The notes: generated by a model not told the origin, from the letters alone. A stretch of 15,458 bases of DNA from JBBQTQ01 sp038213135 (GCA_038213135.1 JBBQTQ010000069.1:1-15458); one strand, 5' to 3'; shown: positions 1-7,340, counted from the stretch's first letter. Made by a program: numbers and translations.

Positions 1-21
1 GGTCTTGGCTGACCTACTGGG

Positions 22-26
22 TAAGG
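22..26 (+). promoter_or_regulatory. Ribosome binding site deciding the epimerase start
   Basis: TAAGG sits 10 bases before TTG at 37 but only one base before TTG at 28, so it favours the later start. The TAA within it is also an in-frame stop for the epimerase frame. Confidence 0.5.
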
Positions 27-36
27 TTTGGTCCGT

Positions 37-1029
37 TTGAACGGCAAGGCTCTCATCACCGGCGGCGCGGGCTTCATCGGCTCGCACCTCACCGAGCTCC
101 TGCTCGACGACGGCTGGGAGGTCTTCGCGCTGGACGATCTCTCGACCGGCTCGCTACGGAACGTCGAGCATCTCTCGGAGCGCCGCGACTTCCATCTCGT
201 CGTCGACTCGGTGCTCTCGCCGAGCGTCGTGAGCGAGCTCGTGCACAAGTGCGACGTCGTCTACCACCTCGCGGCTGCCGTGGGTGTCCGGCTGATCGTC
301 GAGCAGCCGGTGCACACCCTCGTCACGAACGTCGAGGGGACACAGGTCGTGCTGGACTACTGCAACCGGTTCGGGAAGCGGGTGCTCGTGGCGTCGACCT
401 CGGAGGTGTACGGCGACCACCAGAGCATCGAGCCGCTCGTCGAGAACTCGCAGCGCATCTACGGGCCGACGACCACGCGGCGCTGGGCATACGCGGAGTC
501 GAAGGCGATGGACGAGTTCCACGCGCTCGCCTACCACCAGGAGCGCGGCCTCGACTGCGTGATCGTGCGACTCTTCAACACGGTCGGGCCACGCCAGAGC
601 GGGCAATACGGGATGGTGATCCCCCGCTTCGTCGAACGGGCGCTCGCGGGGCGCGCGGTCGAGATCTACGGCGACGGGACGCAGTCGCGCTGCTTCTGCC
701 ACGTCGCCGACACGATCCGCGGACTGAAAGGCCTGATGGACCACCAGGAGGGCTCCGGGCAGATCTTCAACGTCGGCTCGCAGGAGCGGATCACGGTGCT
801 CGCCCTGGCGCAGCGGATCCTGGAAGCAACGAGCTCGAGCTCGGAGATCGTCTACGTGCCGTACGACCAGGTCTACGGGCAAGGGATCGAGGACATGTAC
901 CACCGCGTCCCCTCGACCGAGAAGATCAACGGCGCGATCGGCTGGGAGCCGACCCGCGACCTCGAGGGGATCCTGCGCGACGTGATCCATTTCGTGCGCA
1001 CCGCGCCCGAGCCCCTCGCAACGACCTAA
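37..1029 (+). CDS. NAD-dependent epimerase/dehydratase (extended SDR)
   Basis: Extended short-chain dehydrogenase acting on a nucleotide sugar in the cytoplasm. Residues 9-15 form the Rossmann GGAGFIG loop, followed by an acidic LDDLSTG segment that suits NAD rather than NADP. The STSEVYG motif (about 120-126) and YAESK (Tyr152, Lys156) supply the catalytic Ser/Thr, Tyr and Lys. The NTVGPRQ and IYGDGTQSR stretches are typical of the UDP-glucose epimerase / UDP-glucuronate decarboxylase / dTDP-glucose dehydratase group. At 330 aa it is normal length. I chose TTG at 37 because the purine-rich site TAAGG at 22-26 lies 10 bases upstream; the in-frame TTG at 28 is almost on top of that site, and an in-frame TAA at 22 blocks anything earlier. 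Its product sugar cannot be read from sequence. It probably supplies a sugar donor for the neighbouring glycosyltransferases. The next gene converges on it across 96 bp. Confidence 0.93.
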   Translation: MNGKALITGGAGFIGSHLTELLLDDGWEVFALDDLSTGSLRNVEHLSERRDFHLVVDSVLSPSVVSELVHKCDVVYHLAAAVGVRLIVEQPVHTLVTNVEGTQVVLDYCNRFGKRVLVASTSEVYGDHQSIEPLVENSQRIYGPTTTRRWAYAESKAMDEFHALAYHQERGLDCVIVRLFNTVGPRQSGQYGMVIPRFVERALAGRAVEIYGDGTQSRCFCHVADTIRGLKGLMDHQEGSGQIFNVGSQERITVLALAQRILEATSSSSEIVYVPYDQVYGQGIEDMYHRVPSTEKINGAIGWEPTRDLEGILRDVIHFVRTAPEPLATT

Positions 1030-1110
1030 GGAGGGCTTGGCGAAACATTCGCTGAGCCGTCAGGGCGCGCTACTCGCCCCGATGCGGCGTCCTCAGTCGC
1101 GCCCCAGACA

Positions 1111-1145
1111 CGTCCCGACGGGACGCTACCGGTGACTGTCACCGG
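1111..1145. terminator. Two adjacent stem-loops between convergent genes
   Basis: Two perfect inverted repeats are packed into 35 bases where the epimerase and ATP-grasp genes converge. The first, 1111-1125, is CGTCCC-GAC-GGGACG (6-bp stem, 3-base loop). The second, 1129-1145, is CCGGTGAC-T-GTCACCGG (8-bp arms, one central base). It lies inside the last codons of the ATP-grasp gene, whose stop is at 1126-1128. Neither is followed by a T-run, so this would be a GC-rich, U-less terminator, possibly bidirectional. The function is inferred from position. Confidence 0.45.
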
Positions 1146-2259
1146 GTAGGAGCCGCCGCGCGGCGTTCGCGGCCAGCCCGAGCAGCGGAGCCGGGTCGCG
1201 CCACGAGAACAGGGCATGCGTCGTGCCCGGGCGCGGGAGAACGCCGGCCAGGGCGGCGAGCGGGTGCCCATGCGCGAGCGAGTGGGCGAGCGTGCGCGCG
1301 TCGCGGTGCTCGGCCCGAAAGTGCACGCCCACCCGGTAGGAGCCGATCGTCGGTGAGCGGCCGAGGAGGAGGTCGGCCCAGATCGCAGGCAGGTTCAGGC
1401 CCGCCGCGATCGCCAGCGCCAGCGACCCATAGAGACGCGGGTTGAAGTCGATCAGGTACCTCGCGCTGCCGGCGTCGATGAACTGCGCCTGGAAAACACC
1501 GCTCCAGCCGATCGCCTCGACGAGCTTGCCAACGCGCTGCTCGAGCTCCCGGTCGGGGGCAACCGTCACGGCGTAGGAGCTGTTGCCGAGCCCGGGGGGG
1601 TAGATCCGCAGCGAGCGCTGGTGCACGGCGCAGACGAGCTCGCCCTCCCAGGCGACCCCGCCGATCGCGATCAGCGTTCCGTCGACGTGCGATTGCGCAA
1701 GCCAGCGCCCTGCCGGTAGCGCGGCAAGCTGGTCGGCCGAGTCGATCCGCCTGTCGAGAGCACGCGGCAGGTCGGCAGGCCCGCCTGAGCCACGGGTCGT
1801 GCTCGTCACGGGCTTGACGACGAGCGGGAACGGGAGCTCGGGCGCCTGCGTTCCGTCGAGGACGGCAGTCGGCGGGGTCTCGAGGCCCGCCGCCGACGCG
1901 AGCCCTCCTAGCAACCCCTTGTCGGTCGCCCGCTCGACGATCTCCGGCGGACAGGTCCCGATCGGAAACGCGAACTCGCGGCCGGCAAGGGAGACGAGCG
2001 AGCCCTCCGTGCCGGGAAGGACCACCGCAGCCCCCACCCGCTCAGCCGCGGCGGCAACAGCGCCCGCGAACGCCTCCACGCCGGCGCCAGGCTCGGGCAG
2101 AAGAACCTCTCCCGCGACAGCCCGTGAGCGCCCCGCATAGGTGCCGTGAGCCGCCACACCGAGCCACGGCTCGTAGCCGCGGGCGCGCAGCCCGCGGACT
2201 CCGGCGAGCGAGGCGTAGAACCCGTCGCCGAGGAGCAGCACGCGGGTCCGAGTGCCCAC
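1126..2259 (-). CDS. ATP-grasp domain protein (carboxylate-amine ligase type)
   Basis: A 377-aa cytoplasmic ATP-grasp enzyme. These enzymes activate a carboxylate with ATP as an acyl-phosphate and join it to an amine or thiol. A Rossmann-like N-terminal segment (VLLLGDGFYASLAGVRGL, residues 7-24) is followed by the ATP-grasp fold: VVKP with Lys149, a Gly-rich loop RGSGG (156-160), and the metal-binding motif DFNPRLYGS (271-279), the DxNPR variant of the usual ExNPR. It resembles ATP-grasp proteins found in exopolysaccharide loci (COG3919-like), whose substrates are mostly unknown. The GTG start at 2259 is chosen because the longer frame back to 2394 is low-complexity Arg-rich sequence overlapping the divergent gene. 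In this context it may attach an amino acid or similar group to a glycan precursor (inference). Confidence 0.85.
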   Translation of the reverse strand: MGTRTRVLLLGDGFYASLAGVRGLRARGYEPWLGVAAHGTYAGRSRAVAGEVLLPEPGAGVEAFAGAVAAAAERVGAAVVLPGTEGSLVSLAGREFAFPIGTCPPEIVERATDKGLLGGLASAAGLETPPTAVLDGTQAPELPFPLVVKPVTSTTRGSGGPADLPRALDRRIDSADQLAALPAGRWLAQSHVDGTLIAIGGVAWEGELVCAVHQRSLRIYPPGLGNSSYAVTVAPDRELEQRVGKLVEAIGWSGVFQAQFIDAGSARYLIDFNPRLYGSLALAIAAGLNLPAIWADLLLGRSPTIGSYRVGVHFRAEHRDARTLAHSLAHGHPLAALAGVLPRPGTTHALFSWRDPAPLLGLAANAARRLLPGDSHR

Positions 2260-2265
2260 GGTTCC

Positions 2266-2271
2266 AGAATA
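2266..2271 (-). promoter_or_regulatory. Possible -10 hexamer of a leaderless ATP-grasp transcript
   Basis: Read on the minus strand, TATTCT (fits TANNNT) ends six bases before the GTG at 2259. That is the spacing of leaderless actinobacterial genes, where transcription starts at the start codon. No convincing -35 element is visible, and GGAA in the six-base gap could instead act as a weak ribosome site. Confidence 0.3.
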
Positions 2272-2327
2272 GGCCGATCGCCCGACCGCACCCCGCAACG
2301 CTCGTCGACTCCGCCGCCCGCGAACGC

Positions 2328-3464
2328 GTGCTCGTCTTCGGCTCGCTGCCTCCCGCGGGGCGAGACCTTGACGTGCTTGCCCGGCCTGATGCACATAGAG
2401 AGATAGCGGCTGCGCTCGCCGCTGCAGGCTTCACGGCACGGGGGAGTGAGTGGGTGACCTTCACAGACGGCTCTGCATACGCGATTGATCTCGTCCCGGC
2501 GGAGAGCTGGAACCTGCCGGCGCCCGAGCTCGCCGCGCTCTACGACGAGGCGCGCCCGATCGAGGGGATGGAGCAGCTCGTCCGGCCGGCACCCCACCAC
2601 GCACTGCTGACCCTCGCCCGGCTCGGCTTCTCCGAGAAGCGCCGTGCCCGGATCGACGCAGCGGTCGCCGAGCGTGCAGACGCCTGGGGTGCGGCCGCAG
2701 CGCTTGCGCCAACGTGGCGCGTCGACCTGGAGTCGCTGCGCCACGGCAGGACGCGGCGAGCCCTCCGGCCGCGCCGCGGTCACGTCGTCGCGCTCTCGGG
2801 TCTCGACGGCGCCGGCAAGAGCTCGCAGGCCGCAGCGCTCCGCGAGGCCCTCGCGCAACTCGGCCACGAGGCGGTCGTCGTCTGGACACCGCTCGGCGCC
2901 AACCCGTTCGTCGGACAGATCTCGCGCACGGCACGCGCGCTCCTGAAAAGGCTCACCTGGATCAAGCCGCTCGGCCGGCTCGAGCAGCGGCTGCGCTCCG
3001 AGGGCGGCTCGATCGTCGCCCGGCCCACGGGAGAGGCAGGGGGCCGCGGCCATTCGTTGCTCGCCGGCGCCTGGGCCTCGTTCGTGGCGCTCGTCAACGC
3101 GCTCGAGCAGCGCCGCGCCGCTCTGCGCCACACCCTGCGCGGCCGGATCGTGGTCTTCGACCGCTACTGCCTCGACTCGGTGGTGCGCCTGCGCTACCTG
3201 CACGGCGGCTCGCGGCGGTTCCAGGCGCGCCTGCTCGGAGCCATCTCGCCCACGCCGATCGCCTCGTTCCTCCTCGACGTCCCCGCCGAAACGGCGCGCG
3301 GGCGCAAGCAGGACGAGTGGGATCTCGCCGCGCTGCGCAGGCAGGCGGCGCTCTACCGCGAGGAGGTCGCCCGCCTCGGCGTGACCCACCTGGACGGCGA
3401 GCGCCCGCCGGAAGAACTGGCCGCGGAGATCGCGCGGACGGTTTGGAGCAAGCTCCCGTGTTGA
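2328..3464 (+). CDS. Nucleotidyltransferase / thymidylate-kinase-like fusion
   Basis: Two nucleotide-handling domains in one chain of about 378 aa. The N-terminal part (about 1-90) looks like an MNT-type nucleotidyltransferase: GS at 5-6, DLD at 13-15 and a later AIDLVP acid, the GS...DxD...D pattern. The C-terminal part (about 150-378) is a P-loop kinase resembling thymidylate kinase: GLDGAGKSS at 158-166, a VFDRY motif at 276-280, and a downstream Arg/Lys-rich lid-like stretch (RGRKQDEWD). Substrates cannot be inferred; dTMP is unlikely given the extra domain and glycan context. The start is uncertain. GTG 2328 is the only start codon clear of the divergent ATP-grasp gene, but it leaves almost nothing before the first strand of the nucleotidyltransferase. 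The frame is open back to GTG 2124, and a noncanonical start between is possible. Its stop overlaps the next gene, implying an operon. Confidence 0.8.
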   Translation: MLVFGSLPPAGRDLDVLARPDAHREIAAALAAAGFTARGSEWVTFTDGSAYAIDLVPAESWNLPAPELAALYDEARPIEGMEQLVRPAPHHALLTLARLGFSEKRRARIDAAVAERADAWGAAAALAPTWRVDLESLRHGRTRRALRPRRGHVVALSGLDGAGKSSQAAALREALAQLGHEAVVVWTPLGANPFVGQISRTARALLKRLTWIKPLGRLEQRLRSEGGSIVARPTGEAGGRGHSLLAGAWASFVALVNALEQRRAALRHTLRGRIVVFDRYCLDSVVRLRYLHGGSRRFQARLLGAISPTPIASFLLDVPAETARGRKQDEWDLAALRRQAALYREEVARLGVTHLDGERPPEELAAEIARTVWSKLPC

Positions 3465-4516
3465 CGTCCACCCGGAATGCGATCGTCGATTGGATCGAGA
3501 GCGAGGAGCGCCTGCTCGCGATCTCCAAGCAGTGGGACCAGCTCGCCGAGGAGCAGGAGCTCCCCTTCGCCCGACATGCCTGGTTTGTCGCCTGGTGGCG
3601 CGCCTTCGGCGGCGATCTGCGGATCTGCACCGCCTGGGAGGGCGACGAGCTCGTCGCGGTCTTCCCACTCGTTCGCCGCGGGCGGCGTCACGAGGCGATG
3701 GCCAACGTCCACTCGCCGGTCTTCCGGCCCTTCGCCTCCAACGAGCACGCGCTGAGGCTCGTCGTCGAGCGCGCTGTTGCCGCCGGCGACCTCGCGGTGA
3801 CAGGGCTTCCCGCCGATGATCCGGCGCTGACGTTCCTCGTCGAGGCTTCGCGCCGCGCGGGCCGCCTCACCTTGGTCCAGCCCGACCGGAGCCCGCCCTT
3901 CGTCACGACCCGCGGCGAGTTCGGCGACTACCTCGCCACGCTGCCCCGCAAGCAGCGGCGCGACCTCGAGCGCCGCCGCCGCAAGCTGGACGCCGAGCAC
4001 GACCCCGTCTTCTCGATCGACACGCCGCTCGACGAGCTCGAACACTGCCTCGCGCTGGAAAGCGCAGGCTGGAAAGGGAAGCGAGGCACGGCGATCGAGA
4101 ACGCTGCCGAGACGCGCGAGTTCTACACCGACCTCGCGCCGGCTTTCGACGAACGATTCCGCCTCGCCACGATCTCGGTCGGGGGCGAGGTAATCGCCTT
4201 CGACTACGTCCTCGTCGACGGCAACCGTTGGTGGGTCCTGAAGGGCGGGTACGACGAGCGCTTCCGCAACTACGCGCCCGGGCTCCTGCTGACCCTGGCC
4301 CAGATTGCCCACTGCTTCGAGCAGGGCCTCGATTCGCTCGAGCTCGCGGGCGACGCGGCCGAGTGGAAGGCGAAGTTCGCGAGCGGCGAGCACCGGCTCG
4401 TCGCGGTGGGTTCCTACCGTCGCCGCTCGGCTCCGAGCTACGCATACAGGCGCTTCCTGCGCCCTCGGCTCCGGCGCGCCTACAGGCGTCTGTTCCCCGC
4501 GACCGACCGCGGTTAG
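3458..4516 (+). CDS. GNAT acyltransferase, CelD/BcsL type
   Basis: A 352-aa cytoplasmic protein of the CelD/BcsL acetyltransferase group (Acetyltransf_6, COG5653), common in exopolysaccharide loci, where it is thought to acylate sugars or amino sugars. Signs include LPRKQRRDLERRRRKL (162-177), the ESAGWKGKRGTA segment (201-212), the acyl-CoA-fold strands GGEVIAFDYVLVDGNRWWVLKGGYD (242-266), and YAPGLLLTL (272-280). FemAB-type peptidyl transferases share this fold and are an alternative. GTG 3458 is preferred, with GGAG at 3445-3448 nine bases upstream. TTG at 3461 overlaps the upstream TGA and is the alternative. The overlap with the fusion gene points to translational coupling. The partial gene at the right window edge encodes a relative. 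Confidence 0.88.
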   Translation: MLTSTRNAIVDWIESEERLLAISKQWDQLAEEQELPFARHAWFVAWWRAFGGDLRICTAWEGDELVAVFPLVRRGRRHEAMANVHSPVFRPFASNEHALRLVVERAVAAGDLAVTGLPADDPALTFLVEASRRAGRLTLVQPDRSPPFVTTRGEFGDYLATLPRKQRRDLERRRRKLDAEHDPVFSIDTPLDELEHCLALESAGWKGKRGTAIENAAETREFYTDLAPAFDERFRLATISVGGEVIAFDYVLVDGNRWWVLKGGYDERFRNYAPGLLLTLAQIAHCFEQGLDSLELAGDAAEWKAKFASGEHRLVAVGSYRRRSAPSYAYRRFLRPRLRRAYRRLFPATDRG

Positions 4517-4523
4517 CGCGGCA

Positions 4524-4537
4524 CCCTCGAACGAGGG
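4524..4537 (+). other. Stem-loop before the secreted phosphoesterase gene
   Basis: CCCTC-GAAC-GAGGG can pair as a 5-bp stem with a four-base loop, or six pairs with two unpaired bases. It begins eight bases after the acyltransferase stop. The right arm, GAGGG, is the only purine-rich site before ATG 4556, but it is 18 bases away. It may be a weak terminator or attenuate the next gene; no T-run follows. Confidence 0.35.
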
Positions 4538-4555
4538 ATTCAGCTCCTTCCGGCC

Positions 4556-6571
4556 ATGACCTACAACGCGAGCATGGAGAGGGTTCGGCTAGCGCCGATC
4601 GGCGTCACTGTCTTCGTGGCGCTCGCGTTCGCAACACCGGCACTCGCCGCGCCCGGAAACGACAGCTTCTCGGCGCCGCAGGCGCTCACGGGCGCGAGCG
4701 GCAGCGCGACGGGCACGACAATCGGCGCCACCAAGCAGTCCGGCGAGCCGAACCACAACGGCGACGTCGGCGGCGCCTCCATCTGGTTCACCTGGACGGC
4801 CCCGGCCGACGGCTGGTACCGCTTCGACACCTTCGGCTCGAGCTTCGACACGCTGCTCGCCGTCTATGCGGGCACGACTCTCACGACGCTGCAGGAGGCC
4901 GCCTCCAACGACGACGCGACCGGCAGCAACCAGAGCGTCGTGGACTTCCCGGCCACCGCCGGTACGACCTACTCGATCGCCGTGGATGGCTTCAACGGCC
5001 CGGTCGCGGGTCTCTCGAGCGGCGCCGTGACCCTCAACTGGCACTCGGAAGCGCCGCCGGACGACGCGTTCGCGGCGGCATTCCGGATCGCCGGCGAGCG
5101 GAGCAGCGTCCGCGGCTCGAACATCGGCGCGACGATGGAGACGGGCGAGCCGGTGAACGCAGCCAACCCGAATCTCGGCGGCGCCTCGGTCTGGTACTCC
5201 TGGATTGCACCCACCTCGGGCCACCTGACGCTGACGACCGCGGGCTCGGGTTACGACACGACGCTCGGCATCTATACGGGCTCGAGCGCCTCCTCGCTGA
5301 CCGCGCTTGCCTCGAACGACGACGCGGGTGCGAACAACCAGACGAGCATCGTCTCCGTGGACGTCACGGCCGGGACGACCTACAGGATCTCGGTCGACGG
5401 CTTCCACGGCCCCGTCGTCGGCCAGCTCAAGGGCAACTTCGTCCTCAACTGGCGCCTCGAACTGCCCACAACGGACGCGACGCTCGTGGCGGCCAGCGAC
5501 ATCGGCTCCTGCTGGACGGGCTTCGACGCCGCGACCGGCCAGCTCGTCTACTCGTTCCCGGACGCGGCGGTCGCAACGATCGGCGAGGCGGCCTACGACT
5601 CGGGCAGCGCCGCCGACTACAAGTGCTTCAACGACGTTTGGGGGCTCGCGAAGGCACGGATCCACCCGGCTCCGGCCGACCACGACTACATCACGGCCGG
5701 CGCGTCCGGCTACTTCAACTACTTCGGCGCCGCCGCCGGCGATCCCACCAAGGGCTACTACAGCTACGACCTCGGCTCCTGGCACGTCGTCGTGCTCAAC
5801 AGCGAGTGCGACTTGGTCGGGGGCTGCGGCGCGGGGAGTCCGCAGGAGTCGTGGCTGAAGGCCGACCTGGCGGCGCATCCGACGACGTGCACGCTCGCGT
5901 ACTGGCACAACCCGCTCTTCACCTCGGGCTGGGTTGGCGGGCAGGCGACGGTCGCGAGCTTCTGGCGCGACCTCTACGCGGCGGGCGCCGAGATCGTGCT
6001 CGACGGCCACAGCCACATGTACGAGCGCTTCGCGCCTCAGAGTCCGAACCTGGCGGCCGATCCGGCCCAGGGAATCCGCGAGTTCGTGCTCGGCACCGGC
6101 GGTTACAGCCATCACGCGTACGGCGGGCCCATGCTCGCGAACGAGGAGATCCGCGACAACACGACCTTCGGCGTCCTCGCGCTGACGTTGCACCCGAGCG
6201 GCTACGACTGGCAATTCGCCCCGATCGCCGGCTCGACCTTCACCGACTCCGGCTCCGGCAGCTGCCACGGCGCGCCCGGTGGCTCGACGCCCGCGCCGAC
6301 CCCGAGCCCGACGCCGGCCCCGTCGGTCACCGACCAGGTACAGAGCCTCGTCGCCACCATCGACGGCTGGCACCTGAGCGACGCGAGCTTCACGAAGAGC
6401 CTCAAACAGAAGGTGACGGACATCCTCAAGGACAGCCCTTGCAAGCGGACGAGCGACCTCGTCAACTTCGTGAACGGCGAGCTCAAGAAGTCGAGCTCGA
6501 GGCTGACCAGCTCCCAGGGAGCGACGCTGCTCAACGGCGCCGCGGCGATCAAGAAGACGCTCGGCTGCTAG
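4556..6571 (+). CDS. Secreted metallophosphoesterase-like protein with tandem PPC-like repeats
   Basis: A 671-aa exported protein. A signal peptide ends near ALA-APG (31/32). ATG 4574 (residue 7) would give a more usual charged start; neither start has a good ribosome site. Two roughly 130-aa beta-rich repeats follow (about 34-162 and 168-300), each with GGAS-W-Y/F-W-AP, a FDT/YDT-L-Y-G segment and TAGTTY-I-VDGF-GP, like PPC-type adhesion domains. The phosphoesterase domain (about 305-574) resembles purple acid phosphatase-type calcineurin proteins: GYYSYDLGSWHVVVLNS, YWHNP (His451) and GHSHMYER (His485, His487). Three metal motifs deviate: SDIG (314-317) for GD-x, GEAAY (343-347) for GDxxY, and ADHDY (374-378) for GNHD/E. 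A Pro/Thr linker (575-589) leads to an 82-aa helical tail with Cys629 and a final Cys671, FIMAH-like. It may be a surface or secreted enzyme with altered metal use, or a binding protein. Confidence 0.85.
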   Translation: MTYNASMERVRLAPIGVTVFVALAFATPALAAPGNDSFSAPQALTGASGSATGTTIGATKQSGEPNHNGDVGGASIWFTWTAPADGWYRFDTFGSSFDTLLAVYAGTTLTTLQEAASNDDATGSNQSVVDFPATAGTTYSIAVDGFNGPVAGLSSGAVTLNWHSEAPPDDAFAAAFRIAGERSSVRGSNIGATMETGEPVNAANPNLGGASVWYSWIAPTSGHLTLTTAGSGYDTTLGIYTGSSASSLTALASNDDAGANNQTSIVSVDVTAGTTYRISVDGFHGPVVGQLKGNFVLNWRLELPTTDATLVAASDIGSCWTGFDAATGQLVYSFPDAAVATIGEAAYDSGSAADYKCFNDVWGLAKARIHPAPADHDYITAGASGYFNYFGAAAGDPTKGYYSYDLGSWHVVVLNSECDLVGGCGAGSPQESWLKADLAAHPTTCTLAYWHNPLFTSGWVGGQATVASFWRDLYAAGAEIVLDGHSHMYERFAPQSPNLAADPAQGIREFVLGTGGYSHHAYGGPMLANEEIRDNTTFGVLALTLHPSGYDWQFAPIAGSTFTDSGSGSCHGAPGGSTPAPTPSPTPAPSVTDQVQSLVATIDGWHLSDASFTKSLKQKVTDILKDSPCKRTSDLVNFVNGELKKSSSRLTSSQGATLLNGAAAIKKTLGC

Positions 6572-6590
6572 CCGTGCGCTGGGCCGTGGC

Positions 6591-7340
6591 ATGAGGGTCG
6601 TCGTGTTGAGCTGGGCGCCGCAGTCGCTGGCCGCACGCTTCTTCGCCCGCCGGCGTGACCTGCCCGGAGTCGAGCTCGCTGGCCTTCTGCTCGACGAGGG
6701 CGCCGCGGCCGGCAGCACGGCGCGCCGGCTCCGGAAGCTTCGCCGTTTCGGCCCCACCCCGTTCCTGACCGGACGCCGCCTGGCGCGGCTCTACCACCGA
6801 ACGCTCGTCGTCGACCGGCCGCGGCCGGAGGCCTTCGGCGTTCCCGTGCGGCGCGTCGGCGACCCGAACCTGCCGGCGGGGCGAGCCGCGTTACGCGAAT
6901 TCGACCCGGATCTCGCCGTCTCGCTCGTCAACCGCCCGCTCGTCGAGGAAACGTTCTCACTGCCGCCCCTCGGCACGATCAACGTCCACCTCGGCTCGGT
7001 TCCGGACTACCGGGGCGGCGTCCCGCTCTTCTGGGAGCTCGCGGAGGGCCGGCAGGCCGTGGGCTTCACGATCCACCGGGTCGACGCCGGCCTCGACACC
7101 GGAGCCGTGCTCGCCTGGGGCGAGGTCCCGATCGAGCGGCGAGTGACGCTCGAGGAGACTCTTCACGCGACGCTGCCGAAGCTCGCCGAGGCGGCACTCG
7201 ACGGGCTCGACCGTGTCTTGATCGATCTCGCCGCTGCCCAGGCGATGGAGACGCCTCAACCGGGGGCCGCCGCACTCCGCACGGCGCCGACCCTGCGGGA
7301 GTACCGCCGCGTCCAGCGGCTACTCCTCGACCTCCAGTAG
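6591..7340 (+). CDS. Formyltransferase family protein (glycan N-formylation likely)
   Basis: A 249-aa member of the formyltransferase family that includes methionyl-tRNA formyltransferase, ArnA and sugar N-formyltransferases; these move a formyl group from N10-formyl-tetrahydrofolate to an amine. The core INVHLGSVPDYRGG (130-143) carries Asn131 and His133, and DAGLDTG (165-171) carries Asp169, matching E. coli Fmt Asn108, His110 and Asp146. The catalytic set is therefore complete. It is shorter than Fmt (about 310 aa) and lacks the tRNA-binding C-terminal domain, which argues against a housekeeping Fmt. In this locus, N-formylation of an amino sugar is the best inference. ATG 6591 is 19 bases after the previous stop, with no clear ribosome site. 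Its 3' end overlaps the opposing coiled-coil gene by 21 bp. Confidence 0.87.
   Translation: MRVVVLSWAPQSLAARFFARRRDLPGVELAGLLLDEGAAAGSTARRLRKLRRFGPTPFLTGRRLARLYHRTLVVDRPRPEAFGVPVRRVGDPNLPAGRAALREFDPDLAVSLVNRPLVEETFSLPPLGTINVHLGSVPDYRGGVPLFWELAEGRQAVGFTIHRVDAGLDTGAVLAWGEVPIERRVTLEETLHATLPKLAEAALDGLDRVLIDLAAAQAMETPQPGAAALRTAPTLREYRRVQRLLLDLQ

Noticed and set aside
1..36. Possible end of an upstream gene (frame-1 stop TGA at 10-12)
   Set aside because: Only three codons are visible before the stop, which cannot support a gene call.
830..843. Perfect 14-bp palindrome CGAGCTCGAGCTCG in the epimerase gene
   Set aside because: It encodes part of a serine run in a well-supported coding region; GAGCTC steps are common here, so it is best explained by codon usage.
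1908..3668. A 586-codon minus-strand frame across the ATP-grasp and fusion genes
   Set aside because: Low-complexity Arg/Ala/Pro composition with no domain, lying antisense to a gene with clear P-loop and nucleotidyltransferase motifs.
4228..6757. Very long frames of over 700 codons on both strands across the phosphoesterase gene
   Set aside because: They are Arg/Gly/Ala-rich shadow frames produced by high GC at codon position three. The real frame has a signal peptide, repeats and recognisable motifs.
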